From Pteria penguin (taxonomy: Eukaryota; Mollusca; Bivalvia; Pterioida; Pteriidae), in NCBI GenBank assembly GCA_035048485.1, contig CM068589.1, positions 221,001-285,000 on the forward strand: 64,000 nucleotides of DNA, in the 5' to 3' direction. Numbering within the stretch: the stretch's first letter is position 1; every line of letters starts with the position of its first letter. Positions 52,150 to 64,000 of the stretch are shown piece by piece. The notes beneath the pieces were generated by a model that saw only the letters and a list, made by a program, of their open reading frames with translations, searched no databases and was not told the DNA's origin. Both the position numbers and the translations under genes were made by a program.

Positions 52150-55100
52150 TTAATGAAAAACTCCAAATAAGAAGAAAACAAACATAGAGACAACTACTGC
52201 AAACATATTTATAACTGTTGACCATGTAGGATTTTCATGTAGTGACGTCATTTTACGTTGTATTTCTAGACGCTCGTGTCTTGTCAATTTATTTTCCGAC
52301 TGATCAATGGTTCCGCACATCCATCCCACGCACGATGCTCGTATTCTAGCCAATGCACCTGTTACATGAAGTCCAAATTCTAATAATTATAAGATACAGA
52401 GATATCAATTTCAAGAACAATTTACGTTCATAGATACATTGTGAAATGAAGTTAGAGGAATCCTCATGGTATCCGATATCAAATTTGTACAAATATAATA
52501 CACAGGACAGAATTTCGGTGGATGGAGACATGGTACTTATAGCACATAAATGCAATAGTTACTTTATCAGGTACAGGGATATCAATACACACGTATTTAT
52601 CAGCTAATTAAGCTCACCAAACTGGCACAGAATGTCAGTAGACGGAGACTGTTTCATTTATAAAATATTAATACAGAAGTAACTTCGGCAGGGGAACACA
52701 TACTCTGAAGTGGTATTCAAGGTCCAAAATATTTGTGATGTAAAATATTTAATAGAATTGCTAATATTAGAATGCTATAGATAATATGCCACTCAGTTGA
52801 TACTGAGATCCTGTTTGCTACTAAGCATGTTGCTCTACATAATGCGTAACAGTTAGGGAGCATAGCAGTCTGTATTAGTGAGGCCTCCGAGAATTGAGCA
52901 TTCAACATCAGCATGGCCTAGAGTTGTCTGATATTTTAAGTGCATATATTATATGCACCAGACACACAATACAAGACTATGTCTTTTCTAAACAATTGGG
53001 ACCTCAGAGAAAAGTACACAATCGCATTTTTTCTTTCACCTTTATAATAAACCAAAACAACGCGCGTTTCAAACCTTCATCAGGAAACCTAATGGAAATT
53101 ATCAATTGGAACTGATATGTTTACACTTCTGTGCACTATTAAAACAGATTATAGTATACATATGGAGAAGACAAGCACGAGTCGATGACAAACGCTCATT
53201 AATGATCCAATTTTTCCCCAAACATCAACGACACAATTGGAGACAACGGCCAATCAGGAGTGTGGAAAGATATATGGGTTGGTACAAACTGCCCATCATA
53301 TTAGAAACTAAGATCAGCTTAGATATCTCTAAGTATATAAAGGTTTTGAAATCGGCCCAACAACCATAATAAAATGTCTAAGAGAACTTAATAAACACAT
53401 GAAGAAATAGAAGTGGGTTCATGTACCATGAAGAAATAAGCGTGTTCTGGGAAAAGTAACACCCACCCATAGATGTAACCTAACTTTTAACGCGTAGGCA
53501 AATGAAGTAGTAATGGTAAACCCCAGTCGCCATCTACAAAAAGTCATGTGACACGACTACGTACAAGGTGAATTATTAGTCAAAAGTTTGGAAGTCTGGA
53601 AGTGCTGTTTAATCAAACATAGTTGCGTTTTCAATTAATAATCCGATTAGTGTAAAGCATTACCTCTATTCGGTTCAGTATCATTTCCGTTATATTTATA
53701 TTTGTGATTACGTTGCTTTTTAATACTAGATATATTTCCATGAAATGCTGTGATTTCCTCCATTGCGATCCCGTCATCGTCGCAATCGCTTTCTTCCTCT
53801 GATGTAAGTTCGGGTTTTTCATCATCCTGTTTTGTCCACCATGTCACCCGATGGAGCTTTCAATTACAAATCAACACCAAAACATAAAAATACCGACATT
53901 GACAAGGAGAGTGTGAGGGGGGGGGGATGATTGAAACATAAGTAAAAAGATTTAGGGAGTACATAAATGTGACAATTTTAAAACAATAACAGGTGTTTTA
54001 ATTATGGATTCATTGACTGCCGTCACGTTTACAGAAGAAGCCAAACCTCCAAAGGCAGTTGTTATTCGTAACTCAAGGGTTTAGACCAAACTAACGAAAG
54101 TGACATTTGTATGGCACATGCATTACAGGAGCAAATTTGGGCTCGCATACCATGGTGGCGAAACAGAATACCAGGTTTTTAAAACAGTGAACAGAGAGTG
54201 GAGTTTATATAAAACATTGAACTTTTAATGTTTTAAGCATTCATGTATATATGTTCATCTTTTTATTCCTTTTATTGGATTATAATCATACTAATACAGT
54301 TTACACATAATCATTATTCACATTCACATACATATCCACATACATGTACAACCATGAATAATTTAGATGACGTAATAAGTCCACCTCGATATATCGCCAA
54401 ACCCCGTTATACAGCAAAAAAGTTCCCCGCGGAGGGTTGGACTCAAGTGTTATTAAACCTTTTTCCTGATGTTATGTGGCCATTACACTTTCTATACAGT
54501 GTTTGTTCACGTTCATGTATATATACAGTGCTGAATTATATTTGTTTCGTCTGTATTAAAGGGCATTCACGGTGGGTGTGACTAGCCAAACAAGAGACGC
54601 TCGCTCCTCCCGGGCACCTGGTCTCACCTCTGAATTCCAGGGGTCCGTGAATGCCCACTGTGGTACATCGCTGTTAGTGCCAAAGTCATGTGACACCAGT
54701 TAAGTTTATTATGTAAAGAAATTTTGTACATCTTTATCTTATCTTGCTATCAATCCATTGCTGATATATCGTGTCATAAGAATACTTCTATGTATTTCAC
54801 ACACATACCTTATGTTTCGGTCTAGGCTCTGTAAATAAACTCACTGACACCATTACAAACAATGCAAATCCTGAGAGTATAGTTGAAAAGTGCAGAAATT
54901 CAACTTTTGAGACAATAGTTGGTCGAGTATCCGCCTGACCACTTCCACAAAGTGGAGCTTTGTAAGTGAAGTCTAGCACCAATCGTACGAGTCCAACACC
55001 AAGACTTGCTATAAGACCCCAGAACACACCCTGAAAATAATAGGATGGTTGGTAAAACCAAATGAGTAGCCAAGATCAAGAATGTCAGCGAAAATGATAA

Positions 55101-58100
55101 ACAAAGAGAGAACAAATCAAAGAGCATCTTCAACAAGATTTCTATCATTCAACATTCTAAACAACGAATAAGACTGAATGATTGAATTATAGTCACCTAT
55201 TGACTATAGAACTTCCTCAATTATTTCGACACAAGGTATCTATTCCTGACTTAGCAACTTGTGTGAAAGTCATTTGCACTTAGAATACAATATGATTCCA
55301 CGCAAAACAGAAATAATATAAAATCAAATAAATAAAGAAAGTTAAATACACTATGCGGGCTCTATTAAAAAAAGATTAAACACTTGAACCATATACTAGA
55401 ACCCGAACCAAACTTAAACGTTCAGTATTATTTTTAAATTTTCATTTCTATAATAACCATGTCTTCCTAGTGTACATAATACAATTCATAAAGCACACAT
55501 ATTTACAGCACACTTATTAATCCAAATCATTGTTGTGAATTAGAATGTTTTGTTATTTCAACATTGTACAGTTAGATGCAGTTCTAAGCTTACATTTATC
55601 ATTATCCTATTGGGTTTTAATTTTGCACTTCGTTATTTCAGCAATTTATTTTATGTCGACACAAATCGAAGACTGTGATAGCTATCATATATAACCCAGA
55701 TAAATTCTTCTAAATCATGTAAAACTCACTAAAACCAAACGAAGTAAAGCAGTCAAAAAACTAAGCTAGGGTTTAGGTGCAACTGAAGAGAGCTTGGAAT
55801 CATTTTGAAGATAAGTTTGCTATGTGGTCAAAACGCTTCTTTAAAGTTAACTATTTGTAAGGTCAGGACTGCATCCAACTATATTAATTGATGTTCTAAC
55901 ATTTGTATTTTATTTGCCCAGGGTGGAGTTTGTGAGCACATGTAGTTTAATAAGATCCTCCTATCATAGTGATTAAAATGCTTAATCAGTTGGATTCATG
56001 ATCCAAGCCAAGATTATTTCACTAAAATAGTGATGGCATCTGTTGAAGAAATGTAGACGTATGCAACCGACTCATCAGAAACAGTCTTCGCGCAGCTCGT
56101 CTACCGTGGCTTTTTCCTCTTTCTCTTCCACAATGGGGAGCCACCAGTGGTCCTCGTACCTAGGACATGAGCAATGCTTCTTAACACACACACACCAATT
56201 ACATAAAAATAATTGTGAAATTACCTGCTCAGTGGTTCTTGTCCATATTACTCCGAGGAAAAACATCATAAATAGGGGAGGTAATAAATAGGCCCTTATC
56301 GAGATAAAGTAAACCCAGAAAATACCTCCTTGGATCTGCTGTAATATTGGTAGCCAAAGAATGCTTATTATAACCAAGACAAGAACGGTAATTCTACCAA
56401 TTATCATGAGTTCTCTTTCATTGGCTTTTCTCCTAAATTGGCGCCATAAATCCATTGTAACTATCGAGCTGGCGCTGTTAAGAATTGATGTGAGGGAGCT
56501 CATTAATGCAGCCAATAGGGCTGCTAACATCAATCCTCGTAGACCTGAATAAGATCAGACATGTAATGATTATATCTATCATCATGATGCCGAATTACGA
56601 TAATGAAAATGAGGTTAAGATACTGAAAGAAAAAAGAGGAGTTACTGGCTCAGTTATGTGGCAGAAGTCACCATGGAGCTATACAATACATGAATATAAA
56701 TAATATACTAGAACATATAACACATTACAAAAATATTTGATTGTAGTGCAATTACGATACCGACTTAGGACGGTCATTTAATTTGACAAAAGCCAAAACA
56801 AATGGTGTGGTTAACCGGTTTACGGGCCCACCTTCCCACTCACCGTAACAGCAGAACAATCAAAGGACGTACATTTTAAAATTTATACATAATCCTCTAT
56901 GTAAAGAACAAGGGTCAACAGGTATCGCATATTGAGAGGTCATAAAAATAGAAACACGTGAGGTATTGTAAAACACATGATGGTATAAAAATATATGCGA
57001 CATCAACATGATAAACTCTCTGCCAGTCTGAAAGCGAGCCAAGACCCTAGATCTGTAGGAGTCCCGACTAACAGTCAGAGGGGACGAGGTTCAGGACCAT
57101 GTCTCCTCTGAAAGAGGTTTGGACAAGGTCCGTCATATAGTCCCCACCGCCCTGTTAGTCAGCATGCAACGTTCAAGTAAAAGTCTGCATAAGGCTGTAG
57201 AGGGGCCAAATACAAGACCTATAGTCTTTTTGATGATCTCAATGTCATATTGTCTATTTAGAAGACGTTTGACTATTTTATTATATGATAAAATAATGTT
57301 ATCGGAGCATTTTACTTTCCTTAGTTTATATACGAGATCACCGTAAACATTAGGGTGGGAAATACCATTTGATACATACTGTTGAAAAGAAATATTTCCA
57401 AATTTAGATAGAAGTTCTGAATAAGATCTGAAGAATTTTCTTAGCTTGTGATATTTGTAACCCTGAGTTAAAAGTTTAGTAGTAATTTGTAAATTTCGTT
57501 TATGAAAGTCCAAAACATCGGTGCACTCTCTGACAAATCGAAGTAATTGAGATATATAGATACCATATGATGGGAGTCGAGGGACATCGCCATCCAAGTA
57601 AGGGAAATTTACAATAGGAAATCCAAAATCCTCACGTTTATCATAAATATTAGTATATATTATGTGGTTGATAATTTTGATGCTTAAATCTAAGAAAGGT
57701 GATACTTATTGATAACAATTATTAATTGAATTGCATTTTCAATGTTTGCCTATCTGCACCTCTACGAAGCCTTATTTATCTGAACCTGTACACGTGTCAA
57801 AGCTATTGCTTGTTTATAGTGGGGCGTCATATAAGTAACTCATCTTTTATTGACTTACCAATAGGCAGAACACGGAGAACCAATAACGGATATGCCATGT
57901 TTGAACATCCGGCTTTGTTGTTGCAAACACGTTGACAAGAGTCCGGATCAGCGCATGCAATCTCATCTGTAATAGGTATGTCTTGTTTATTGCACTCACT
58001 GATCTTTTTGCAATTTTACATGATGTAAGTGGTATAATCGGACAAAGGGTTTTTTTTTCACCGAAATAAAGATTGACAAAATCCCATTAGGCCAAATAAT

Positions 58101-61100
58101 AAAAAGAAAATTAACTATGAGATAAGAAATCGTTTAGTAATCTTTCAATATTTGTGTTAATGATGAACTACACAAAAATATTTATTATCACAAAGTAACG
58201 TTATTAATAACAAGCTGTGTTTGTGAAACACTAATGTTCCCGGCGGCACCCGAGTTAAAAAACTTTTTTAGCGTGAAGGTCAAGGTCAAAAAGGTTATCC
58301 ATCTTGGTGTTATTTAAAAGGGCATAATTAGTTGAGTATACGTGTCAAATATGAAGTGTCTATCCCTCATGGTTCATGGACAGACAAACAAATAGACAGG
58401 ACAAAAACAACATGCGCCTGATCTATCGATCCGGGGGTCTAAAAATGTCTTGAGGCACCCAATGCCCAATAAGCACTTATCAGAGTTCAATAAATATAAC
58501 TTTATCATTTGAGGTTTCTAACAAAATCAGATCGTTTACAAGAAGGATTTTAAGAAGAATATTATTCCATCCAGACAGGGATTATTAATGTTTGTATTGA
58601 ACCTAATGGGAATTTCCTATATATTTTACATAGTTTTTCACAAAAGACAAAATGTCATGGTTAAAATTCCCGTAATATCAATTATCATATACAAACGTGA
58701 AGTTCACTGTGCAGTATTTTTGCACTTTATGTTTTCCCAGCATATTATTCACAACGGGAGATAACTCCTTTAAAGGCATTCATATTATACAATCCCAAAT
58801 ACCATGTAAACAACGAGGAAGTACCGAAGGGTTATGAAGACGACAAAGATTTTGCTATATTAATCAACCGTAACATAAAGTATTTTCGTTGAAGTCTTAT
58901 TTTGTTATTGGATTAAGTACCTTACATACTGATATAATCAGGTGTATAAACATAGCATGTCATGAAATATTTTACGGGATATATAGTTGATGAGTTGACA
59001 TAGTTCGTTTACCTGGAAATAGAACTCGGCTTATCATTCCCGGTATCACAAACAAAGCGAAGCCAGTTAACTTCAAGATCCCGCCTAGCAACACTCCAGC
59101 CTTAGCATGTAAAACATTGCGAGCGGATAATGCTCTTTGCACTATGATCTGCCACAAAGAAAAAAGTTTTTACCTATCGCAGTATTTCATACTCTGAAAC
59201 TGAATTATAGAGAAAGAAAAAAGAGGAGATACTGATTCAGTTATGTGGCAGAAGTCACCATGGAGCTATACAATACATGAATATAAATAATATATTACAA
59301 CATATAACACATTACAAAAATATTTGATTGTAGTGCAATTACGATACCGACTTAGGACGGTCATTTCATTTGACAAAAGCCAAACAAATGGTGTGGTTAA
59401 CCGGTTTACGGGCCCACCTTCCCACTCACCGTAACAGCAGAATAATCAAAGGACGTACATTTAAAAATTTATAAATAAAAATAGTTAAAATAACATTAAA
59501 GAAATGTTATCAACCAAAAGTTTTAATACAATCATTAATAAATAGAATGAATTATAATAGATAAAGAAAATATATACATTTTAATTATGTTAATATACAG
59601 TGAAACGCGTCATTAACAATGCCGAGTCAATAAACAGTATACATGTAAGTAATACAAGTATTTTTCGCTTATCAGTAAGCTGCATCGATACTATGAGTAG
59701 GCATAAACATGCATCTCTACAATATATTTTAAGTACATTCCATTGCAAGATGTCAAGTTTATATGACATAATCTACGATTTTCAGCGTCACATTTACTTG
59801 ATGTTGTCGGAATTATGTCCGAATTACTCCTTTTTGCCAAAAGTTTCAGTAAAAATGACATCACATGGGACAATTCCATGTCATACATTGGGTATTCTAA
59901 TTCACTTGTTTTGTTTTGACAATCTGATTAGTCCACACATTAGCGTTCAGACAAGTATAACCACGATATACCGTCCTCAAATGTATTAATACATTGTACC
60001 TACTCTTTGTCCACATTGGTTCTGACTTCCAACCATCAAAAATACTGTTTGTAACAACTTCGGTTGGTGCTCTTATGGTCCATCTTGAGTCTTGTATCAA
60101 GGACGATTTGCAAGTTCTACCATTCACGTGCACAATTATTACAATCAAGTTGAACCAACAAAACTGACAACGTACATGACCTATCCCCATGCTACATACT
60201 TTCCAGCATGTCCTTTCATCTCGCTGCGCCGCAGCAAAATTGCCTGTTCAGCTATTTAGGATGAGATGTCAAGTCACTCATGTATGAATCAATTTGTGAT
60301 TAATAATTTAATCATAAAATTTTAAGAATACGAAAATGAAGAAACTTCTTATGTCGGTTCACTAAGTATCAATTCGTTTCTCGGAAGAATTTTAAACATG
60401 GTGCTATCCGCCCTTTAGCAACAAGGAATTTGGGCGCAATTTCAAAGAGAAAAAAAACCCCTATGTGTTACAGTGAAATAGAATGGGAAAACGTACTGTG
60501 TTTGATTGTTTCCGACAGGTATACCGTGGTTATACCGTTGGAAACGACCGTTTCCATGGCTCCGCAAGAGTAGCCAGGAAAACTCTGTTTCCAACGGTAT
60601 AACCACTGTATACCTGTCGGAAACAATCAAACACAGTACGTTTATCACCTAGATGATATAAATTTGATATGAACCATTTTTGCACACAATATTATACATC
60701 AAGAACAACGACACAAATAAGCATGGTATTTTTAATGTACATATAGTATGCATCCAAAGGTAGTATAAATAAAAAGTATTCCTATACCAAGGATAACAAA
60801 TAAAGACATTAAAGAAAATGTTTTTGGTAATTTTTGCGAGATCGACACTACAAATTTATTTACGATCTAAATGCTTTGCGAGTGGCCGAAAAGAATGTTT
60901 CACCATCAATTTCCTTATCATATTATAAGCCATATGTTATTGCTACAGGTTTGTCCACTAAGTTATGACGTTCGTTGAAATTTAACGTGGGCAACAAGGA
61001 AATTCTGGACACCCCTGCAGTTACTGAGCCATACTCACCAATAAATACCTGATGGTCAAAATAGCAAGCCACTTGTCTACATCAGAGACAATGCAGGTAA

Positions 61101-63149
61101 AATTTTATCATTTTATGCAATAAGTGTTGCTACGTGACATGTATAAATAAATAGATCATGGATAATTTCGGGCACCATATGCGAATTTCGATATTTTAGA
61201 TGTTTCTTCCGTGACTCTAAAGTCCAAACATTTGGACATCCAAAGAGTACATAATCGAACAAAAACCGATAACAAAAGTGGCTCAAAAGTAAGAGCCACT
61301 ATTAGAACAGAACTATGCATGAGGGAGATACTTCTTAATTTCCCTAGGGACGTTTATGGTTTATAAACATCCTCTTGAGAAATATTTGAAATAAGAGTCC
61401 GCATGTCTTGATCGGAAATGACTCGCAATGGTATCAAATCAATGTCCATGCCAGAGCTGCTGTTTAATACGTAATTTTTGTTGTATGCCTTCAGTTTTCT
61501 CTCTTATTAATCAATCGGCAAACAGGCGTTTCTTTTACTGTAGACCCATGAAGTAATTTCAAAATGGACTTGCTATTGCCTGTTGTGAAGTCAGTGTATG
61601 TCATCTGGGTTCTTAAATCCTTACAAAAAGGACGAGGAGCCGGTTAAAATGGCTAACAGGAATGTTGTCAGTCAAACCTCAAACCAGAAACTTTAAAGAT
61701 GCCCAGTGCGTTTATAGCACTTGATAGCATTGATCTAGTGCTTTAAATGGTTATATTTTTTAAACTACATGAATGCTTGATTTTATTCGATACATACCAT
61801 TGTCCATATTACATCCCCTTTCGCTCATGAAAGTGTTGTAACTTGAATGATACTTTTTTGGGGTGTGAGTTTTTTTTTTTCGGGGGATGGTGGTTGTGTT
61901 TATTTTTATCATTATTTTGTAAGAATTACAGGTCTAGCGACATAACGATGAAATAACACACTTCGCAGATAAAACCTGATATATATAATGTCATAAAATC
62001 AATAATAACCATCTTTGTCGGGAGGAAATTCGACATGTACTTAAATGGCATTTATGCCGTCTCAAATTTACTTCTGAATATATTATTTCGTGAATATTAG
62101 AAATATTTAACTAATTTTTTTTTTACCGTAGAGTGATGTGGTACTATAATGCCGATTTTGTGTCAGTTCTTTTGATTTGATAATTCTGTACCGATTCAGT
62201 AATTCTACGAACATCTTTTACAGTATATAACATTTCAAATTTAAAATAAAATCAAGAACTCCGGTGACTTTAATATTTTTTTTTTCATTCTGACAAAATT
62301 CCGCATTGATTAGCCAGAATGCCGTTTGTACATCGACCCCATTTTTTTTTTACTGTGAAAAGTTTATTCCCCTTTAATCTCAGATCACAATCATCTATAA
62401 TGACATTGCAATTTTGTAAAAAAAAAAAGCATAAATACCGAGTTCAATGCATTAGTTTCCTTTTTTCTCACAGCATATTGTCAACTTTTATTTAACGAGG
62501 TTGTTCTAGGTAAAATATCTCAAAAACTACAATAGGAAAATTGATCATTTTTTCGTCAGTGATGAAAAGCTAAATAAAAATAATTTACAGAGAATTGTAG
62601 AAAAATTTACCACTTGGTTCAATTTTGGGGGGAAATCTCAAAAAACACTATTTTTAAAGTTTTGAAATATCGTATTCTGATATTATGGGAATTAATTTCG
62701 ATATCTTAATGTTGGGTAGATACATGCTGATTTTATAACTTTTTGATATTTTTTTAATATTGTTAATATTTTTAAGACGCCGACTATATAAAAGATTACA
62801 ATCGATCGGCATGCGCTAAAACTTGCGCAGCGCATTTAAACTCGTGCCGAGAACGGACTTGTTAAATGATTTCATAAGAGTTTGATAAGTTGGTAAATTT
62901 TGACATTTTTAGACCAATCTACACTCGAACATACCTGATCGTTGTCCCAAGTATACATTCCCATGATTGTAAGACCCAACAAGGCTCCAGTTGCCGGAAT
63001 GTCGGCCGTTATCGGATCACGGAATATGTGGAAAGAATCTTCCCGTGGCATTCCACAACTGTACTGCGATTGGTTGGAAAGTGTTTTATTGGCCATTGCC
63101 AACATATAAGAACTTTGAAGTCCGTTATATCCGCCTATCGATATATACG
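52150..63149 (-). CDS. Sodium/solute cotransporter, SGLT (SLC5A)-like; last seven coding exons
   Basis: Exons: 63149-62935, 59148-59013, 57966-57859, 56544-56225, 55030-54809, 53856-53664 and 52358-52150 (TAA stop). All introns are GT-AG, phases agree and 1,403 nt are open. The first exon seen has [24 protein letters not shown] and MYTWDNDQ. Then [11 protein letters not shown] and [14 protein letters not shown], a disulfide-rich loop ([12 protein letters not shown]...AGCSNMAYP), [20 protein letters not shown], and [20 protein letters not shown]. These are followed by [28 protein letters not shown], an acidic cytosolic loop ([12 protein letters not shown]) and a final membrane helix ([20 protein letters not shown]). 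It is a plasma-membrane multi-pass transporter coupling Na+ entry to solute uptake in known relatives. The N-terminal third is missing past 64000. Residues aligned with the SGLT1 sugar site are changed, so the substrate is uncertain. Introns host MITE, RT-B and hairpin insertions. Confidence 0.9.
54420..54705 (+). repeat. Core-bearing repeat, type A, in SLC5-like intron
   Basis: AAAAAAGTTCCCCGCGGAGG start, core GTGTGACTAGCCAAACAAG with CCCGGGCACCTGGTCTCACC, end GTGACACCAGTTAAG. It lies between the exons at 54809 and 53856. Confidence 0.78.
55569..55881. mobile_element. MITE, about 313 bp, diverged member
   Basis: Left end CAGTTAGATGCAGTTCTAA and right end, read inward, TAGTTGGATGCAGTCCTGAC, flanked by TA. 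Lies in an SLC5-like intron. The interior differs from the other members. Confidence 0.65.
56625..57700 (-). mobile_element. RT-B copy 2 in SLC5-like intron
   Basis: Flanked by GATACT at 56619-56624 and again at 57701-57706, a 6-bp target duplication. The minus strand frame 57597-57133 reads [40 protein letters not shown] (a 12-bp deletion removes TFGK), [11 protein letters not shown] and [15 protein letters not shown]. It is 5'-truncated well after the catalytic YLDD. The tail is nearly identical to the copy at 14510. Confidence 0.88.
58225..58440. repeat. Probable dispersed repeat in SLC5-like intron
   Basis: Contains GTGAAGGTCAAGGTCAAAAAGG, CAAATATGAAGTGTCTATCC and ATGGACAGACAAACAAATAG. 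The wording resembles common invertebrate repeats I recall, but there is no second copy in this window. Confidence 0.35.
59210..59480 (-). repeat. RT-B 3' tail only, in SLC5-like intron
   Basis: Starts AAGAAAAAAGAGGAGATACTG and matches the tails at 14510 and 56625, stopping at TTTATAAATAA. A strongly 5'-truncated insertion 65 bp upstream (on the minus strand) of the exon at 59148. Confidence 0.8.
59691..60190 (-). other. Possible secretory reading frame, unproven
   Basis: A minus frame from 60190 starts [20 protein letters not shown] (signal-peptide-like) and stays open for 97 codons. A second frame (59888-59691, 65 codons) follows after a shift. Neither has a recognisable domain or a clear splice junction joining them. 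It lies inside the SLC5-like intron, on the same strand. It could be chance. Confidence 0.2.
60489..60643. repeat. Long hairpin: 57-bp arms, 41-nt loop
   Basis: Left arm 60489-60545 and right arm 60587-60643 are reverse complements with one mismatch (ACCGTGG versus ACAGTGG). The loop contains a smaller GGCT...AGCC hairpin. It lies in the SLC5-like intron. No target duplication is obvious. Confidence 0.9.
60650..61145. other. SLC5-like intron sequence, nothing recognised
   Basis: AT-rich, no coding frame or repeat partner. Confidence 0.4.
61150..61345 (-). repeat. Hammerhead unit, decayed
   Basis: The minus strand core reads CGGAAGA instead of CTGAAGA, followed by GAAATTCGCATA. The unit body (TATGCATGAGGGAGATACTT) matches the others. 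Truncated. Confidence 0.6.
61350..62930. other. SLC5-like intron sequence, no gene seen
   Basis: AT-rich with many short T tracts (61868, 62114, 62280, 62345). No supported frames or repeats. Confidence 0.4.
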
Positions 63150-63150
63150 C

Positions 63151-64000
63151 TTGAATATGAAATAATGAAGAAAGGAAATAAAAATTTCATTGCATCAACA
63201 AAATATACAATTGCATAACAACAAACGATAATGAGGGTTTTTATTATTTGACTTGTATGATTATTCCCATTTACTTTCCATCTATAAAATCAGTTTAGAT
63301 TATTTTCGACAGGTGTACTGTAGCTATACACTTGGAAATACTTCAGCAAATTCGAGAGACGTTGGAGTCCAAATGTACTACCACGGTAGAAGTGAGTTAG
63401 GGACAGTATATCGTCTGGCCGTGTTCATTTTAATCATGAAAATTAACAATACCCGGGAAATTCATATGTCTCAAAGAAGCTGCTCAGACCACACTTTTTA
63501 AAATTTGTAGGTTTACGGATTTAAATTTCTAGAAATGAAGTCGGTCGGTCAGTCGGAATAAAATATTGTACATCCATAAGGATGACATAATAGTTAAATT
63601 TCGATGCGGCAGCAATCCTATTCAAAATTACCCAATGTTTTGAAAACTATTATTTTTAAAAATTTAAATAGAATTCCGTCGATGTTATTTTGCATATTTT
63701 AAAAACTAAACTCGAATTCTTCTGTTCAGTAAACTGTTAGCAATCACTTTTATTTTTATTGTAGTGAAAACGTTTTCGTTGGGTCGGTGGGATTGAAAAA
63801 AACCCGAAATAATAATTTTTTTTCTAAAATCAGGAAAATCGGGTCTGCAGATCCATACACCAAGAATTTATATATGAAAGCCTAATTTTTTTTAGAATCA
63901 ATGTATGATATCTTTGACATCGCAATTAAAGGACGTCACATACCCAACATTTATTTCGAATAATATGAAGTTAAGTAATGTCTCAGAAAATACGATAAAC
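63151..64000. other. Upstream intron of the SLC5-like gene, no exon found
   Basis: The exon at 63149 starts in phase needing one base from an earlier exon, so this is intron. No SGLT-like segment was recognised before the window end. Confidence 0.5.

Noticed and set aside
53030..53100. Minus-strand CTGATGAAGG...GAAACGCGCG resembling a hammerhead
   Set aside because: Core strings are present but stem II cannot form and the stem I strands do not pair.
53106..53369. 87-codon plus frame ([19 protein letters not shown])
   Set aside because: Looks protein-like, but I recognise no family and see no start or splice support; left unannotated.
60442..60648. 68-codon minus frame through 60.5 kb
   Set aside because: It is read across the long hairpin arms; no independent support.

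Overview
This is eukaryotic DNA: AT-rich, intron-rich and dominated by transposable elements. There are no operons and no continuous prokaryotic-type coding. The mix of long-form C-type lectins, an animal SGLT-type transporter, Penelope-like and related reverse transcriptases (RTs) and hammerhead-bearing tandem units suggests a marine invertebrate. A mollusc, perhaps a bivalve, is most likely; that is inference from repeat style, not a proven identification.

Three host loci can be supported. (1) A tandem array of three minus-strand C-type lectin (CTLD) genes lies at 1.4-7.2, 19.9-24.6 and 38.6-42.9 kb. Each has four coding exons in the same phases. Copies 1 and 2 splice to intact 199-residue proteins: a hydrophobic N-terminus, a short coiled-coil neck, and a six-cysteine CTLD with QPD and WND motifs. 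Copy 3 has lost a splice donor and carries a 7-bp deletion, so it reads as a pseudogene. (2) At 31.8-33.0 kb a 59-codon secreted, cysteine-rich peptide gene is split by a 1,073-bp TA-flanked MITE. (3) At 52.2-63.1 kb lie the last seven coding exons of a sodium/solute (SGLT, SLC5-like) cotransporter on the minus strand. Its 5' end is outside the window.

The space between is mobile DNA. From 13.2 to 16.75 kb there is a decayed Penelope-like element (PLE-A: RT, Cys-rich linker, GIY-YIG endonuclease, 3' hammerhead ribozyme). A second RT element (RT-B) is nested in it with a 4-bp target duplication, and a TA-flanked MITE sits in its endonuclease. A third RT family (RT-C) has a nearly intact copy at 10.5-12.1 kb and a copy at 9.5 kb that has lost the YIDD motif by an in-frame deletion. 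A hAT transposon sits at 45.9-48.8 kb. Roughly 350-bp tandem units at 50.5-51.2 kb carry a well-formed hammerhead motif. Several minisatellites (44, 39, 45, 33 and 31 bp periods) fill introns and spacers; the in-frame ones create long spurious reading frames.

Because the lectin copies are paralogous, they act as internal controls. Several insertions (the 22.8-kb MITE, the 7.5-kb composite insertion, the 9.5-kb RT-C copy, the 44-bp array) can be compared with sites in a sister copy that lack them. A conserved core containing a stretch like CCCGGGCACCTGGTCTCACC recurs in at least four otherwise different repeat families here and is the most widespread unexplained sequence in the window. All calls come from reading the sequence; no database search was run.
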